64,000 nucleotides of DNA from Takakia lepidozioides. Its lineage: Eukaryota; Streptophyta; Takakiopsida; Takakiales; Takakiaceae. Below are positions 1-30,559 of this stretch, one piece after another (the first letter of the stretch is position 1; every line of letters begins with the position of its first letter). The stretch covers positions 14,694,001-14,758,000 of the forward strand of contig CM060732.1 of the NCBI GenBank assembly GCA_030704615.1. Reading direction: 5' to 3'. The translations under genes and the position numbers were made by a program. Under the pieces are notes generated by a model. The model searched no databases and was not told the DNA's origin. It saw only the letters and a program-made list of their open reading frames with translations.

Positions 1-19022
<19,022 letters not shown>

Positions 19023-19079
19023 GCCCACTTGCAGCTCCTCTCTCAAATCTGAGACAAACCCAAGAGTCAGTTGGGAGAC

Positions 19080-20660
19080 GAGGTCATCCAGAGCCCCCTG
19101 GATGGAAAAACGGCGCCAAATTTCCATCCGGGGGATGAAGTCGGTGCGCCAGCTGGCCCACCCTCCACAGACAATCCAGACCCCGCGCCGCATTTCCATC
19201 CAGGGTAGAACATCAACCGGCAGCTGGCCCTCCCGACTTCATCCAATCCCCCATGGATGGAAATTCGGCGCCGAATTTCCATCCTGGGGATGAAATTTGT
19301 ACCGCTCTGGGGAAGAAAAAGGCGGCCGGAGGGCGATAAGTGGATGTGAAAGGCCGAAAAAAAACAAAAAAAACTCTGAAAACGGGAAATAACGGGTGAA
19401 AAAGGTCTAGGACGGTTCCATCTGACCGCGCCGGATGAAAAAACGGCGCTGAATATCCATCCAGGGGATGAAATTAGGATGGAAATACAGCGCTGAATTT
19501 CCATCCAGGAGATGAACTTGATGTGCCACCTGTCGATCCCTCCCCCTGAGAGGACTTCATCCAAACCCCCCTGGATGGAAACATATTTCCATCTGGGGGA
19601 TGAAATTTGAGAACCACTTGGAGCCCTCTCCCCCTGAGACGACTTCATCCAACCCCCCTGGGATGGAAATTCGGCGTCGTTTTTCCATTCAGGGATGAAC
19701 TTGGTGTGCCACTTGTCGCACCCTCCCCCCGAGAGGACTTCATCCAAACCCCCCTGGATGGAAATTCGGCGCCATATTTCCATCTGGGGGATGAAATTTG
19801 GGAGCCACTTGGAGCCCTCTCCCCCCGAGATAACTTCATCCAACCCCCCTTGGATGGAAATTCGGCGTCGTTTTTCCATCCAGGGGATGAACTTGGTGTG
19901 CCACCTGTCGCACCCTCCCCCCGAGACGACTTCATCCAACCCCCCTTGGATAGAAATTTGGTGCCGTATTTCCATCCAGGGAATGAACTTGGTATGACGC
20001 TTGGCGCTTCCTCCTCCCGAGACAACTTCATCTAAACCCCCCTGGATGGAAATTCGGCGCCGTATTTCTATCCAGGGGATGAACTTGGTGTGCCACCTGC
20101 CACTCCCTCTGCAAGACGACTTCATCCAACCCCCCTTGGATGGAAATTCGGCGCCGTATTTCCATCCAGGGGATGAACTTGGTGTGCCACCCGTCGCTCC
20201 CTTTCCTCGAGAGGACTTTATCCAAACCCCCCTGGATGGAAATTCGGCGTCATATTTCCATCTGGGGGATGAAATTTGGGAGCCACTTGGAGCCCTCTCT
20301 CCCCTAGACGACTTCATCTAAATCCCCCTGGATGGAAATTCGGTGCCGTATTTCCATCCGGCGGGATGAACTTGGGTTCCAGCTAGACGGCTCTCCCCCC
20401 AAAACGGCTTCATCCAACTTCCACCAGATGGAAATTTGACACCGTATTTCCATCCGACAGGATGAAAATGGGTTGAACGTGACTGGATCTCCTCCCGAAT
20501 GGATAGAAATTCGGCGTCGTATTTCCATCTCGGGATGAACTTGGTGTGCCACATGGCGCTCCCTCCCCCGACACGACTTCATCCACACCCCCTGGATGGA
20601 AATTCGGCGTTGGATTTCCATCTGGGGGATCGTTTGGCTCCTCTCACAATTGGCTATCAT
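19080..20660. repeat. 96-bp minisatellite array upstream of TBCD
   Basis: About 12-15 units with a regular 96-bp step (for example at 19756, 19852, 19948, 20044, 20138, 20234, 20330 and 20426). Each unit carries a palindromic core: TGGATGGAAATTCGGCG, then a pyrimidine-rich TTTCCATCC arm, giving about 12 paired bases. Because 96 is divisible by three, long frames stay open on both strands; these are not genes. The array touches TBCD exon 1. Degenerate units recur at 21670-21840. Confidence 0.92.
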
Positions 20661-20672
20661 GCTCCCCGGACT

Positions 20673-20680
20673 CTATATAC
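20673..20680 (+). promoter_or_regulatory. Possible TATA box before the 20.8-21.3 kb coding remnant
   Basis: CTATATAC stands about 200 bases before the first block related to the 22.3 kb ORF. It could equally be chance in AT-richer DNA between the minisatellite and the remnant. Confidence 0.25.
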
Positions 20681-20874
20681 TTCATTCCTAGTGTCCAACT
20701 TTTCTTCACAATCCCAAATTCCCCTTCCGCCGCTTCTTTCCTCAATCCCTTCGCCATTTCTATGGGGTGTGGTCAAGCAGGATGCCCTTGGGTTGAAGGT
20801 TGGGACAGAGGTTTTCTGCCCGGGTTGGCGACGTTGCCATCTTGCTATGTCCAGGTCCTCTTTTCAGCGATGAC

Positions 20875-21329
20875 GCGCCTGAACACCTGGTGTCCATACA
20901 TGTCCACGAGTGGACACGGAATCTGCTGGACAAGTGGGGAGACCGGCTGCGTAGTGGTATTTGGTGACTGTAGAACGTGCGGATTGGAGACTAGGATTTC
21001 CCGCTTTCGGAGGACCCGATAGATTTCGCACAGCAATGATACACGAGTGGAAGTGTTGACAGTGGTGGTTTGTTGATCAGATCTACATGCAGTACAACCG
21101 GGAGTGCTATTCGGACCCAACATCATTTGGGGATACTTGGATTAGGGGTGAGGAAATGAACGTATATTCCGAGGCCGCGGTATCGATCCATTTCTACAAT
21201 GGATGCGACGACTTGGAGGAAGACGAGGTGGTGGTGCACTTCGACCAGATCCACCACCAAGTGCGTTATGTTTTCACGAGGTTGCTGGAAGAAGGTCGTG
21301 AGGACAAGATGGTTACTGTGAATACCTAG
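20875..21329 (+). pseudogene. Degenerate paralogue of the 22.3 kb ORF; unknown family
   Basis: Not recognised. The 3' part (21087-21329) reads DPTSFGDTWIRGEEMNVYSE, then VSIHFYNG and DEVVVHF, and aligns along its length with the ORF at 22314-22616. Upstream the alignment continues (RTAMIHEWKC beside RTAFLYHWRYC) through an in-frame TGA at 21057 and at least one frameshift near 20970. It is therefore a broken copy, or part of a spliced gene that I cannot resolve. Confidence 0.5.
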
Positions 21330-21669
21330 TCTGTTATTGAGAATACATTGTGCATCAGAATGTTTTAGATCTATCCAATACCATCACTGTTTGACATTCA
21401 GTGTGTAGGATGTGCATGTAAAGATGTCGGCCTCTGATGTCGGCCTCTGATGTCGACATCCGTTGTATCCGGGACCATGACAATGAATTTAAACTTTAGG
21501 GTCTCAAAATGGAATTTGTAAAATCATTGCTTACCCTGCAGCAAGGTGGTTCTTTTCACCCCACACACCATTACAAGTTCATTGGGAGGTCCCTATCAAT
21601 ACGGAATATAAAAAATCATTGCTATACCTCCTCACCCCATCCACCATTCCAAGTTCATTGATTGGTTCC

Positions 21670-21850
21670 GATATGGTTTCATCCAACCCCGTGGATGGAA
21701 CTACGGCGCTGAATTTCCATCCATGTTGGATGGAAACGCGATTTTATGGAGCCGACGTGGATGGAAATTGGGCGTCGTCCCGATTCTGGATGGAAATTCT
21801 TCGAATTTCCATCCAAGGGATGAACTTGGTGTGACACTTGGCGCTATCTC
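21670..21850. repeat. Diverged units of the 96-bp minisatellite
   Basis: Contains GGATGGAAAT and TTTCCATCCA cores and the GGGATGAACTTGGTGTG segment of the main array, so units of the same repeat lie on both sides of the 20.9-21.3 kb remnant. Confidence 0.7.
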
Positions 21851-22313
21851 CCCCCGGGAGCTCTCTCCCGAGACGCGGTTTTATGCAGCCGACCATGAAG
21901 TAAATGTGGCGCCTCATTCCCGGGTACGGGCATATTAAATGTTGTTTTTTTGTTTACCACTTGTCCAAATTTCCCCCTGCACCCACTGCGAATCTGGGCA
22001 GCAGGACCAGTTCCTCTCCTCCTCTCCTCCCACTTCCTCTCCTCCCATACTACCAGGTCTGCTTCCCGGCGCTCCCTCTCTGCTTCCTGGCAGCCCTTTT
22101 CACTATTCGGCGCTGATGTGTCGAGATCCCAGCAATTGCCCCAACGGGGGTCGATCCCCGTGGAACTTCAAGCCCAAAGTCAGGGGACATTCTTACATAC
22201 CTACAGGATTGGATAGACCAGTCTCAGCAGAGGCGGGTGCACCTATCCACTCTTGAGTACCTTCCTGCTTCCACGATCGGCCTCGCGGGGACGGGCTTGC
22301 GCGGCTCTGGTGC

Positions 22314-22616
22314 ATGCGAATCGTCGATCTGGAGTATCCGCCTGCATGGGACATCCCCAAAAGCCGCACGGCCTTCCTGTATCATTGGAGGTACTGCCAG
22401 TGGGCCTACGACGACTGCATCGAGTGTATGTACAGGCCTCCGCGGATTCCCTCACAAACAGTCTATGGGGACATTCTCATAAGCTACGAGTCCTATGGAC
22501 ATAGAGTCTCCATAGCAAAGATCTCCATTTACGATGGTGCATATATCGGAGGACATGACACCGTTGTCCACTACAACAAAGGGGAGCGGACTGCATCCGT
22601 TGTCTTCACCTACTGA
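22314..22616 (+). CDS. Small ORF of unknown family, intact relative of the 21 kb remnant
   Basis: Not recognised. 100 codons from the first ATG; the frame is open upstream to about 22240 and reads GDGLARLWC just before the ATG, which also has a counterpart in the 21 kb remnant, so the true start may be earlier or in another exon. The protein is rich in tyrosine and tryptophan (YHWRYCQWAYDDCIECMY) and has alternating hydrophobic strands (VYGDILISYESYGHRVSIAK, VVHYNKGERTASVVFTY), which suggests a small beta-rich fold. No signal peptide or membrane segment is seen. Retained similarity across 100 residues to the other copy argues that it was coding. Confidence 0.45.
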   Translation: MRIVDLEYPPAWDIPKSRTAFLYHWRYCQWAYDDCIECMYRPPRIPSQTVYGDILISYESYGHRVSIAKISIYDGAYIGGHDTVVHYNKGERTASVVFTY

Positions 22617-22741
22617 CACCCAGTCAGTCATGAGCTTGTTGAGAGGCCAATCGAGGTTCTAGCTTCTTGGTGACAACAGTGCAACACGACAGCAAATTCC
22701 CAACTTACCTGAGCATGGATTGCATGCATACTTTTGGCTTA

Positions 22742-23093
22742 TGTCAAGTTAAATAAGCACAGTGTGAAACTAACTAGAATAAAGCGAGTTATTTGTATTT
22801 AACACTTGGATTTAGGTCAAGTGTTAAATCAGGTGTCAAGTTTAGTTTGACACCTGAACCGTCTTATCTTCACGAGAGCGTCAGTCGCGTAGCTCATCTC
22901 TCTCGAGTTGAGCCTGTGCGACCGAGCTCCTTCACGCTTTAGAATCTGAGTGTGCGTATGTAGGGGTATAGGTTGATGTGGGGTGGAGTCCCCATAGCTT
23001 GGGGTGCCCCTGGCTCGACTATTATCTTAAAGAGTGATAGCGATGGATTTCATGTTTCTTGTGTCAAGAGTTTGTTCTTTAGCTTTCTTATCA
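22742..23093 (+). repeat. 352-bp dispersed repeat, copy 1
   Basis: Begins TGTCAAGTTAAATAAGCA and ends TTTCTTATCA (TG...CA). A second copy of equal length lies at 34008-34359 with about six differences. Inside are two inverted repeats, TAACACTTG/CAAGTGTTA and AGGTGTCAA/TTGACACCT. The ends are sharp: similarity stops at both boundaries. It could be a solo LTR or a short interspersed element; no adjacent primer-binding or polypurine site was found. Confidence 0.85.
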
Positions 23094-25550
23094 CTCGAGA
23101 GAGATGAGGCTTGCATCTGTGAGTGCCAGAGGTGAGTTTAGTTTTAGCACTTGTGGTTTTTGTTTTAAAAGTGAGAGAAGCGATTTGTTGAAAGAAGGTG
23201 AGCAATGCTTGGAAGGGTGTGCAAGTGCAGGTGGGGTGAGACGATGCCATCTGTTTGTTTTTTGATGATTTGAGCCTATGAGGAGAGGCGGAGCTGCCAC
23301 TCTACTTGTGATCACCACTTAGCAACTTATGAACTCACGGGGGAAAACAGCTTGCTGGGGTGCGGCTATAGACACTGTGCCGTCATTGGCATTCATGATT
23401 ACGATTGTACAAGGCAGGGCCTGCGGGAGAAGTAGTTTGCTGCCAGATGATGGGCAGGAATTACGTTGATGACTTCGCAGTGTGATATCCTACGCAACTA
23501 ACGGACTGAGGGCCGAGCAAAGCAATCTGTTTATGACGATCAGAGATAACGACGGAGCATGCTGCCATCCCTCTGCCGTTCGGAGAGAAGGAAGAGGCAG
23601 CCTCTTTCACAAGATTCTTGGAGTTTGTGGGGCTCCCTTCTCAAGTAATCAAAACCAGCAATGTGTTTCCTGCTAAAGTCTTTGATTGCAGTTCAGACTG
23701 GTAATTAATCAAGATAGAGCGAATGCGCGGCAGCTTCAATCAGTCACGGCGTTTCTTGCCTGAGGTTTATTTGCCACCAAGGCGGTCGGTGTGGATATGG
23801 AGGTGTCGGTTTGGCTGTGATCGGTCTGGATCCGGCTTTTCTCTTCACGGGTGTGCGATTTGACAGAAAGCGATTTGCAGCAGATGTTTATCGGTTTCAG
23901 AGAAAGGAGGAACATATTATACAAGTCCGCTGCAATGAATGAGTGTCTGAAACCTGCGAAAGATCAATGCAATTAATCTGACCGTCTCGGAGGTTATTGG
24001 TGTCGACCACAGGAAGGTGAACTAAAGGCACTTCAAGGACAAGAATGGTGCTGAAAATGCATTCAACCTTTTCAAGGCTCCTGGAGTTCGAGAGAGGATG
24101 TGGAGTCACATGTAGTAGACACCTCCTGCAAATCAAAAATTGATGCAGTTGTAACAGCCCGCATCCACTCAACCATGACCCGGGCCCTCTTTCGTGCCAT
24201 ATTGCCAGAGTCTGGTGAAGATCCGGCACAGACCACAATGCATGATTCTGACCGTACCTTCATTACGGGAAGCATTACTGACAGGTAGACGATGATGTTT
24301 GTTGGCAACGAGGAAGGGAAACTTCTTGCACTGCGCCAGATCTTCAACCAGGTCTATGTGCTAAGCTCTTGTATCCCATGGTTGGGTAATCTGCACAAGT
24401 CAGAGCCATTGCAAGTGAGTCCGGAAGATAGGTCTCCCAATGCTCCAGATGCAGACCTCTTTCCTTGCGGTGCAGACCAGTTTGCTGCAACTCCGCTGTA
24501 GCGTGAAGGATGGTAGAGAGGTTGCCATCTGTGAATCGTTGCGTGCGAAATGCTGATGTGAGGATGAGAGGCGGACTGAAGAGATAAGTAGGAAATCGCA
24601 GCTTCACTGCTTCCCTGGAGGTGCTTGCTCTAAGCCGAGTGCTGTGGTGTACTAGACTTCCAGGCATTCACTGGACATCTTGTGTGAGTGGAACCAGCTT
24701 GAACCAGCCTGAAGGGGAGCGAGGGTGATTTCTGGTTTTGAGTGTTGTGTACGACAAAGAGTAGGTAGCCGTGAGGACTGAGCAGAACCAGGAGCTGGTA
24801 GGAGCTGACGGGCATCTCTGCTGCATGGCTTGGAGATTGACGAGCATGCAAGCTGCTCATGTGCAACCCTTTGATCAGGTCTTTGATCGGCCGAATCGGC
24901 CAACACCCCGCACCACCTCCTTGTTCCTGCTTGCTCGCGCAGGCTTGGCCATCGCTGCCATCGTCTGCGTCCGTCTTGCCTCTTTCCCCTGAGCATACTG
25001 AGTGCGTGATTAATGTGAGGCCATTTCTTTCAGGACCAATTGGCCTTGCGGTTTATGAGTCCAAGGAATTCTTAGGGAACCAGGGAACAGGGAACCAAGA
25101 CAAGTATTGAAAAAAAAAAAAAAAAAAAAACCTTGTATTTGTTTTGTCTTATTTTATTTTATTTTTATTTTTAAAAAGAAAAGAAAAAAGGTGTTATGTT
25201 TAAAGAGCCTGGTTGGTCATATCTTTGTCAAATGAGCTCCGTTTGACTCAGTTTTTGAGGGGATAGTTGCAGAAAGGGGAAATCTACCTATCTAGACCTG
25301 GTTTTTGTTTTTGGGACTCTGCTAAAAATCTATGGAATTTTTAGAATGTGAGTGTGCCGTGAAAGATCCACAATTCTGTTTTTAGAACCTGTTCTGGTCT
25401 ATATGAGAGGCAAATTTGTGGATGTCCTCCTTGTATGGCTGGGGGAAATGAGGACGTAATTGAAGGGCAAGTTTCGTCTCTTAGCCTGTGCACACAAGGG
25501 TCAAGATTTATGTTTCCCAAGGAACTCAGACTGATTTGAGTGGAGAATAG
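23094..25550. other. 2.4 kb spacer without a supported gene
   Basis: No recognisable domain. A poly-A run (25109-25130) followed by an AT-rich stretch (25131-25195) may mark the end of an old retroposed sequence. A segment at 24060-24290 has splice-like sites on the minus strand but no recognisable product. Confidence 0.5.
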
Positions 25551-26081
25551 TTGGACGAGTTGATTGCATACTGGGAGTCAGGCATTAGCAGTAGACAACA
25601 AACTGCTGTAGTTGGCGTTGAGGGCCTCAATATCGCTTGGGACAGTCAGAACTCTGTTGGAGCCAGCAGTTCTGCAGCTGTAGGTGAAATACCAAAGTGG
25701 GTGAAAGCTAGGCTTGGAACACAGCCAAAGACATCCCCGGGGACCAAGGTGTTCAGCCACAAGGCCGTGGTGTATTGGAGCAGAGGAGCAGGAGCTACAC
25801 AAGTTTGTGCAATCAGACATGGTTGCAGCCGGACACACTCTGCACAAGGCAACCACGAGCGGGGGTTCATTAGCAATGACAAGTTTGTTTTGCTTGAGGG
25901 AGTTGCAGTCCTTCGCAATGAGGACACTCGCAACTGTCTCAAAGCTTTCGAGTTGAGAGACTATCAGACCCTACCTTTGTTTTCTTTAGTGTTCAGTGAG
26001 CGGGAGATAGCAGAGTGTTACTTTGTCTCTACCTGGCAGAGAGAGGAGGAGGGTTGGTTAGAGCGAGCTACTGTAGCTTGA
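25551..26081 (+). CDS. Open frame of 176 codons, no recognised domain
   Basis: Lies about 0.6 kb before the retrotransposon gag and could be part of a longer 5' region of that element or chance. No motif, repeat or membrane segment stands out; low support. Confidence 0.2.
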   Translation: MDELIAYWESGISSRQQTAVVGVEGLNIAWDSQNSVGASSSAAVGEIPKWVKARLGTQPKTSPGTKVFSHKAVVYWSRGAGATQVCAIRHGCSRTHSAQGNHERGFISNDKFVLLEGVAVLRNEDTRNCLKAFELRDYQTLPLFSLVFSEREIAECYFVSTWQREEEGWLERATVA

Positions 26082-26693
26082 GATAAGGTTAGTGGTAGGT
26101 TTCTAGACATAGATATACCTCCTACACCTTACCATCATGCAAAGAGAGGTACTTTGAGAGAAGTCTGGCAGTTGATAGCATAGATCAGGATTAGATCTTG
26201 CTTGGTCGGGCTTCTATTCTTCCCCTCCATCTTTGTACTATTTTCATCACCTTGTACTTGTAGTTGCCAAAGCCTCTCTTGGTGGAGGCCAGTCAGTCCG
26301 GGGTTTTGGGCTGGGATATTCTGCAGGATCAACATTGCAGCTGGATTTTGGTGTGGGGGTGTTGATGTTTTGATTTCTTGTGTTTGGATCCCCCCCAACA
26401 CCTGCATGCTTGACTGTGCGCCATGTTGGTTTTGTGTGGGCGCTTGCTTTCATAGGGATTAGGCCGGATTTGATCACCGGTCAATCCTGTCGGTGGTGAG
26501 GCTGGAGTGATGACCAGCAAGACCACCAGTGTTTCTTCTATGGTGAGACTGGGTTGATGACCAGCCAACCATAGGAGTTCTTGCGGTGGATACACGTGCA
26601 GGTGCCCTGAGCCACTGGGATATGACCCTTAAATTGCAACAGGTGCCCACCCGTGTCACTATTAGAATTAGTACTAGAGCCTTATAGTGTCAC

Positions 26694-28132
26694 GTGGGGG
26701 AGGTGCACATTGTGAGTGTCATCACGGAGTTACCCAAGGGTTCTGAGGGGAGTACGGCTACAGGCAGTAGCAGTGAGAGTGGGTTCACCAGACGAGGTGT
26801 TCGTTTCAGACCACCTCCACCTCCACCCTCAACTAGTGCAGAGTCAGACACAGACTCGGAGGCTTCATCAACAGGTGTGCAGTTTCATTCGCTATTGTTG
26901 TGGGATGACATGGAGGAGATGTATGGAACTACCAAGGGGCCTCGTAGGTACTCTGGAGCTGTGGGCATAATCGAGTTGGATGACTTTATCTAGGAGTTTG
27001 ACAGCTGGTGTGATTTGTAGCAGATGCGTAATCCACAGCTATTCACTCCATTCATGGCGTGGAAGGGACTGTTCCAGCATTTGGAAGGCCCGCCTATGGA
27101 CGATTACCACGAGTTCAGGCGAGGACATGAAGCAGAGATTGAGGAGTGGAGGATGTATTGGTCACCTGACTACGTCTCCATTACTCGAGGCACGATGCGA
27201 CCAGTAGCTGCATCAGTACCAATATCTCCCACTGCCAGCACTAGTAGTGGAACAAGTAGTGCCGGTACTTCTGCAGGTGGTACCAGTTCAAAAGGTGCTA
27301 CTACTCCTCCTGCCACGACTACAACACATGTGCCTAGATTCAACCCGGTGGTGGAGTTCTTCCAGGAGTTGCGGAGGAGCTACCAAGGTGTACGGACAGA
27401 GAAGCTGCGAAGTTTGCAAGACTTCCAGCGCAAACCCAGTGAGAGCCTACGAGAGGTGTACACTCGTATGAGGCGCTTGATAAGTGTGACCCAAGGGGTT
27501 ATTGAAGCTCTGACAATCCAGTTTTGGTATGGAATTCTGGACAAGGAGCTCAAGAGAAGGGTGTGAGATGCAACCCTGTTACAAGTAGCCCAACCCACAT
27601 TAGCAGATGTGTTTCTGCTGGCTGAGCGGATTGAGCTCAACATGGTGGAGGAGCGAGTTGTTACCATTGGATTTGGCAAAGACATGTCTGCACGAGGCGC
27701 AACTGCCAGCCCACAGGCACAAAGGACTGCCCAACAGCGTGGTCATGGGGGCAAGGTTTCCAACCCAAGTTCCATGGAGCTTACAGGGGACCTCAGGTGC
27801 TAAGGCCCGTGGCATCTTTTGCAGGCCAACAGCAACCAAGGGTGATATGTTGGACATGTGGAGGACCCCATGTCAAGAGAGATTGCCCAGAGAGTGGCAA
27901 AAGGCCGGCACAAGCACAGCCTGCACAGTTGCAGTGTGGGCATTGTGGCAAGTATGGGCATGGAGATGCCCAATGTTATGACTTGCATTCTGAGTTGCGC
28001 CCAGGCCAGTTCCAAGGGAACAATGGTGGCCAGGGGCGAGGTGGACCAGCCCAGAGAGGACGAGGTCGACGCCATCCATGGCACCTAGTTCTCGCCCGAC
28101 TGTTACCGAGGCGGAGGTTACTATGCCATTAG
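26694..28132 (+). pseudogene. gag: Retrotransposon gag with two CCHC zinc knuckles
   Basis: One frame runs from 26694 to about 27750, interrupted by TAG at 26991 and 27018 and TGA at 27564. A frameshift near 27750 leads to the second part (27797-28132). The capsid-like part includes FQELRRSYQGVRTEKLRSLQ and FWYGILDKELKRRV, typical of the retrotransposon gag domain. Two CX2CX4HX4C knuckles lie at 27848-27886 (CWTCGGPHVKRDC) and 27935-27976 (CGHCGKYGHGDAQC). They would bind the element RNA during particle assembly. Confidence 0.85.
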
Positions 28133-28419
28133 GGAGAGCTACACCTGCAACACTGACACCTGCTTCCAAGGCTAGTGCAGCCGGTGTGTTGTTGGGGGCA
28201 GCCACCTCTGTGTGTCAAGCCCCACTGTTCTCGGCAACCATGATTTCGACGCCGGGGGTAAGACCAGCTGCAGTGTTTAGACTAGCAGCAACACTCGACG
28301 AGAGTGGGGAGGTCACTTCATCTTCTGCGGAGTTAGTGGAAGGTGTAGTGGCAGAGGGATCATCGGATTTGAGGGTCAAGACTGCCACGGCTGTGCCATG
28401 GCAAGCTGCAGCTGCCAGG

Positions 28420-29160
28420 TTGACGGAGTTGCCAGCTAGGCCAGCCTTTGAGCGCCCCATGGTGACACCTGGAGTTGTCTTGTTAGACAACCAGGATGAC
28501 ATTTTATCTTTGAGTGGACCGGCAAGCAAGAAGTACCGGCCACTACGGGTCTTGTTGGACTCGGGAGCTCAGCCACTGATGTTAGGCAGAGCTGCTATTG
28601 CCGGTTTGGGCCTCATAGAGGCGGATATAGAGCCTTGTCCTTTCCAGATATAGACATCTCTGGGAGGATCAGAGCAGGCTCGGGGCATGACATGGCGTGA
28701 GTTGGCCATTGGACTACAGCCGGATCATCCTGTAGATGGCTCAGTGATGGCGAGCCAAGGCCATTATGACAGACGCGGTCTCTTACGATGTCCTCATTGG
28801 TGGGGCAGTGTTATATCCCATGGGCTTCACCTTGGACTTTTGGGAGGAGTCAGCATCCTACAGGCGTGGATGACAGTCAGGGGATGGTCGTCGTACACAG
28901 CTCCCTGTGACATTCATTGGGGGTATTGCGGCTGCCCAACGGGGCAACATGCCCACACTAGCCGCCTTTATAGCTGTAGTTAGTTGGCCTGGAGAGTTGC
29001 TGGAAGGCAATGCCCATGTAAAGGATGTGCCACCTCCAGCAGAACAGGATGACATGCATGGTATGGCGGAGTTGCCTGTCATGGTTGCTCACACTCCATT
29101 GTGGGGTACGGCAAGGATTTGCAGCAGGTTGCTGATCGACGTTGCAAACAAGCCTGAGTA
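28420..29160 (+). pseudogene. Retroviral-type aspartic protease
   Basis: The active-site motif LLDSGAQPLMLG is encoded at 28549-28584 (DSGA at 28558-28569). A TAG at 28651 follows PFQI. The C-terminal half (SYDVLIGGAVLYPMGFTLDF) continues in another frame at about 28770-28850. It would cleave the gag-pol polyprotein. Confidence 0.78.
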
Positions 29161-29232
29161 GAGGCTTTTGTACCGTCAGGAGAAGAGGAGAGTGCGGGTA
29201 TTGCACTAGGACCACCTCAATTGTCACCATTG

Positions 29233-30300
29233 GATATCACACCTATTGTGTGGCAGTATCCGGATAAAGACATTTGCCTTCTGGACTTGTTTGACGGGAT
29301 CAGCACCGGATTGGCTGCTGTGCTACAGGCAGGTGTGCGGGTAAGGCGTTACCTGTATGTGGAGAGGGATGAGACTGCACGACGCGTCTCACTGCACCAT
29401 GTTGCTCATTTGGTACAGCAGTACCCTGCTTTGTTGCCAGTGTGTGCAGTTCGTGGATACCAACAAGCCTTGCCAGCAGACATTTCGTTGCTGGGGGCGC
29501 CGGATTTGGCAGGTTGGCTCCATTGATCTGGTAGTGGCAGGTTTGGCCCTGCCAAGGGCATTCATCAGCCGGGCATGGCAATGGATTGCGAGACTCGAGG
29601 ACGGGTCTGTTTTGGGAGATGGTGCGAATTTTGCGCCACTTGCAGCTTCATCAAGCTATATCGCCAGCATACATCTTGGAGAATGTGCCACTGATGGCGA
29701 TTCTCTCGGCCAGGGTGATGGCCAGTGTGCATCAAGTCCGGTCGTGGCTTGGGTCAGCAGTGCTGCTGGATGTAGCTACAGTGGGATCACGGGCTCATCG
29801 TCCACGGCTATGGTGGACTAACTTGATGCCACCCGCACTGCTCAAGCATCATTTGATGGGGTGCAGCGGCCAACACACACCTCACAGTGGACAGCATTTT
29901 GGACACAGGGAGGCAGTCTCAACGTGTGAGACACGATGACTGTTCGCCTTTGGCAGTGGTCAATAGGGTGGGTCAACCACGAGCAGCATTACCTACACTG
30001 CTCAGCTTCCAGGATCCCATGCTTTTCGGGATGTGGACCTGGCCTCCTGTGGGATGCTCAGTTGCAGCAGTTAGTGGAGCCTAATGCCGACGAGCTCGAG
30101 AGCGGGCTATGGGGTTTTCCACTTGGACCATGGCGGTGCCTTCTCTTTCTGAGGCATCACGTCGTCAGGTGTTGGGGCAAGCAATGGATCTCAATTGCTT
30201 GACCTGGATTATCAGCTTGGCTATGGCTGAGCAACGTAGAGTGCGGAGTGCACTTCCCTTGACGGTCTCTCTGCCTACCGAGATGGTACAGCAGCGAGTG
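29233..30300 (+). pseudogene. C5-cytosine DNA methyltransferase inside the retrotransposon
   Basis: Motif I (SAM binding) LLDLFDGISTG is at about 29278-29310, followed by a YLYVERDETARR block like motif II. DLVVAG leads to the catalytic proline-cysteine pair at 29547-29552, which is read one frame over because of an extra T in the TTT at 29542-29544. Motif VI is ILENVP (ENV at 29579-29587 plus 100, i.e. 29679-29687). RPRLWWTN and a C-terminal LGQAMDLNCLTWI (about 30171-30212) follow, with ADEXE/MGF before it. The layout is that of DNMT3/DRM-type enzymes. Several frameshifts (about 29543, 29940, 30100) break it. It sits between protease and reverse transcriptase, as part of the pol region. Very sure of the family; the subfamily is inference. 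Confidence 0.87.
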
Positions 30301-30559
30301 GGGGCGAGCCGGTGAGGACCACGGGGTGTAGACATCCATGGCACATGTGGGAGGTGCTCGAGGTTCAGAGGGAGTTGGCAGCCAAGGCAGTTGTGATGGA
30401 TAAGGTTGGGGATTCTTCTCGGGTTGATGAGGTCCTCAAGGATGAGATGATGGGGCAGGATGAGGCCTTGTCATTTACTGAGCAGCAGGGAGTACTACTC
30501 AAGAGGTTGCGGCATAGCAACCACGGACGCGTCCTCTACCTCTAAGCCCACTGGACTTA

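Noticed and set aside
19067-20317. 416-codon open frame on the minus strand (and several on the plus strand)
   Set aside because: It follows the 96-bp period exactly. Frames are open on both strands only because the period is divisible by three.
24060-24290. Candidate exon on the minus strand (RSESCIVVCAGSSPDSGNMA region)
   Set aside because: Splice-like sites are present, but no family is recognised and no partner exon was found.
25109-25195. Poly-A tail of a LINE or processed gene
   Set aside because: No recognisable retrotransposed sequence precedes it, and the LINEs here do not end in poly-A.
26135-26660. Proline- and tryptophan-rich small frames on both strands before gag
   Set aside because: Low-complexity composition and no conservation of codon pattern; probably 5' untranslated region of the element.
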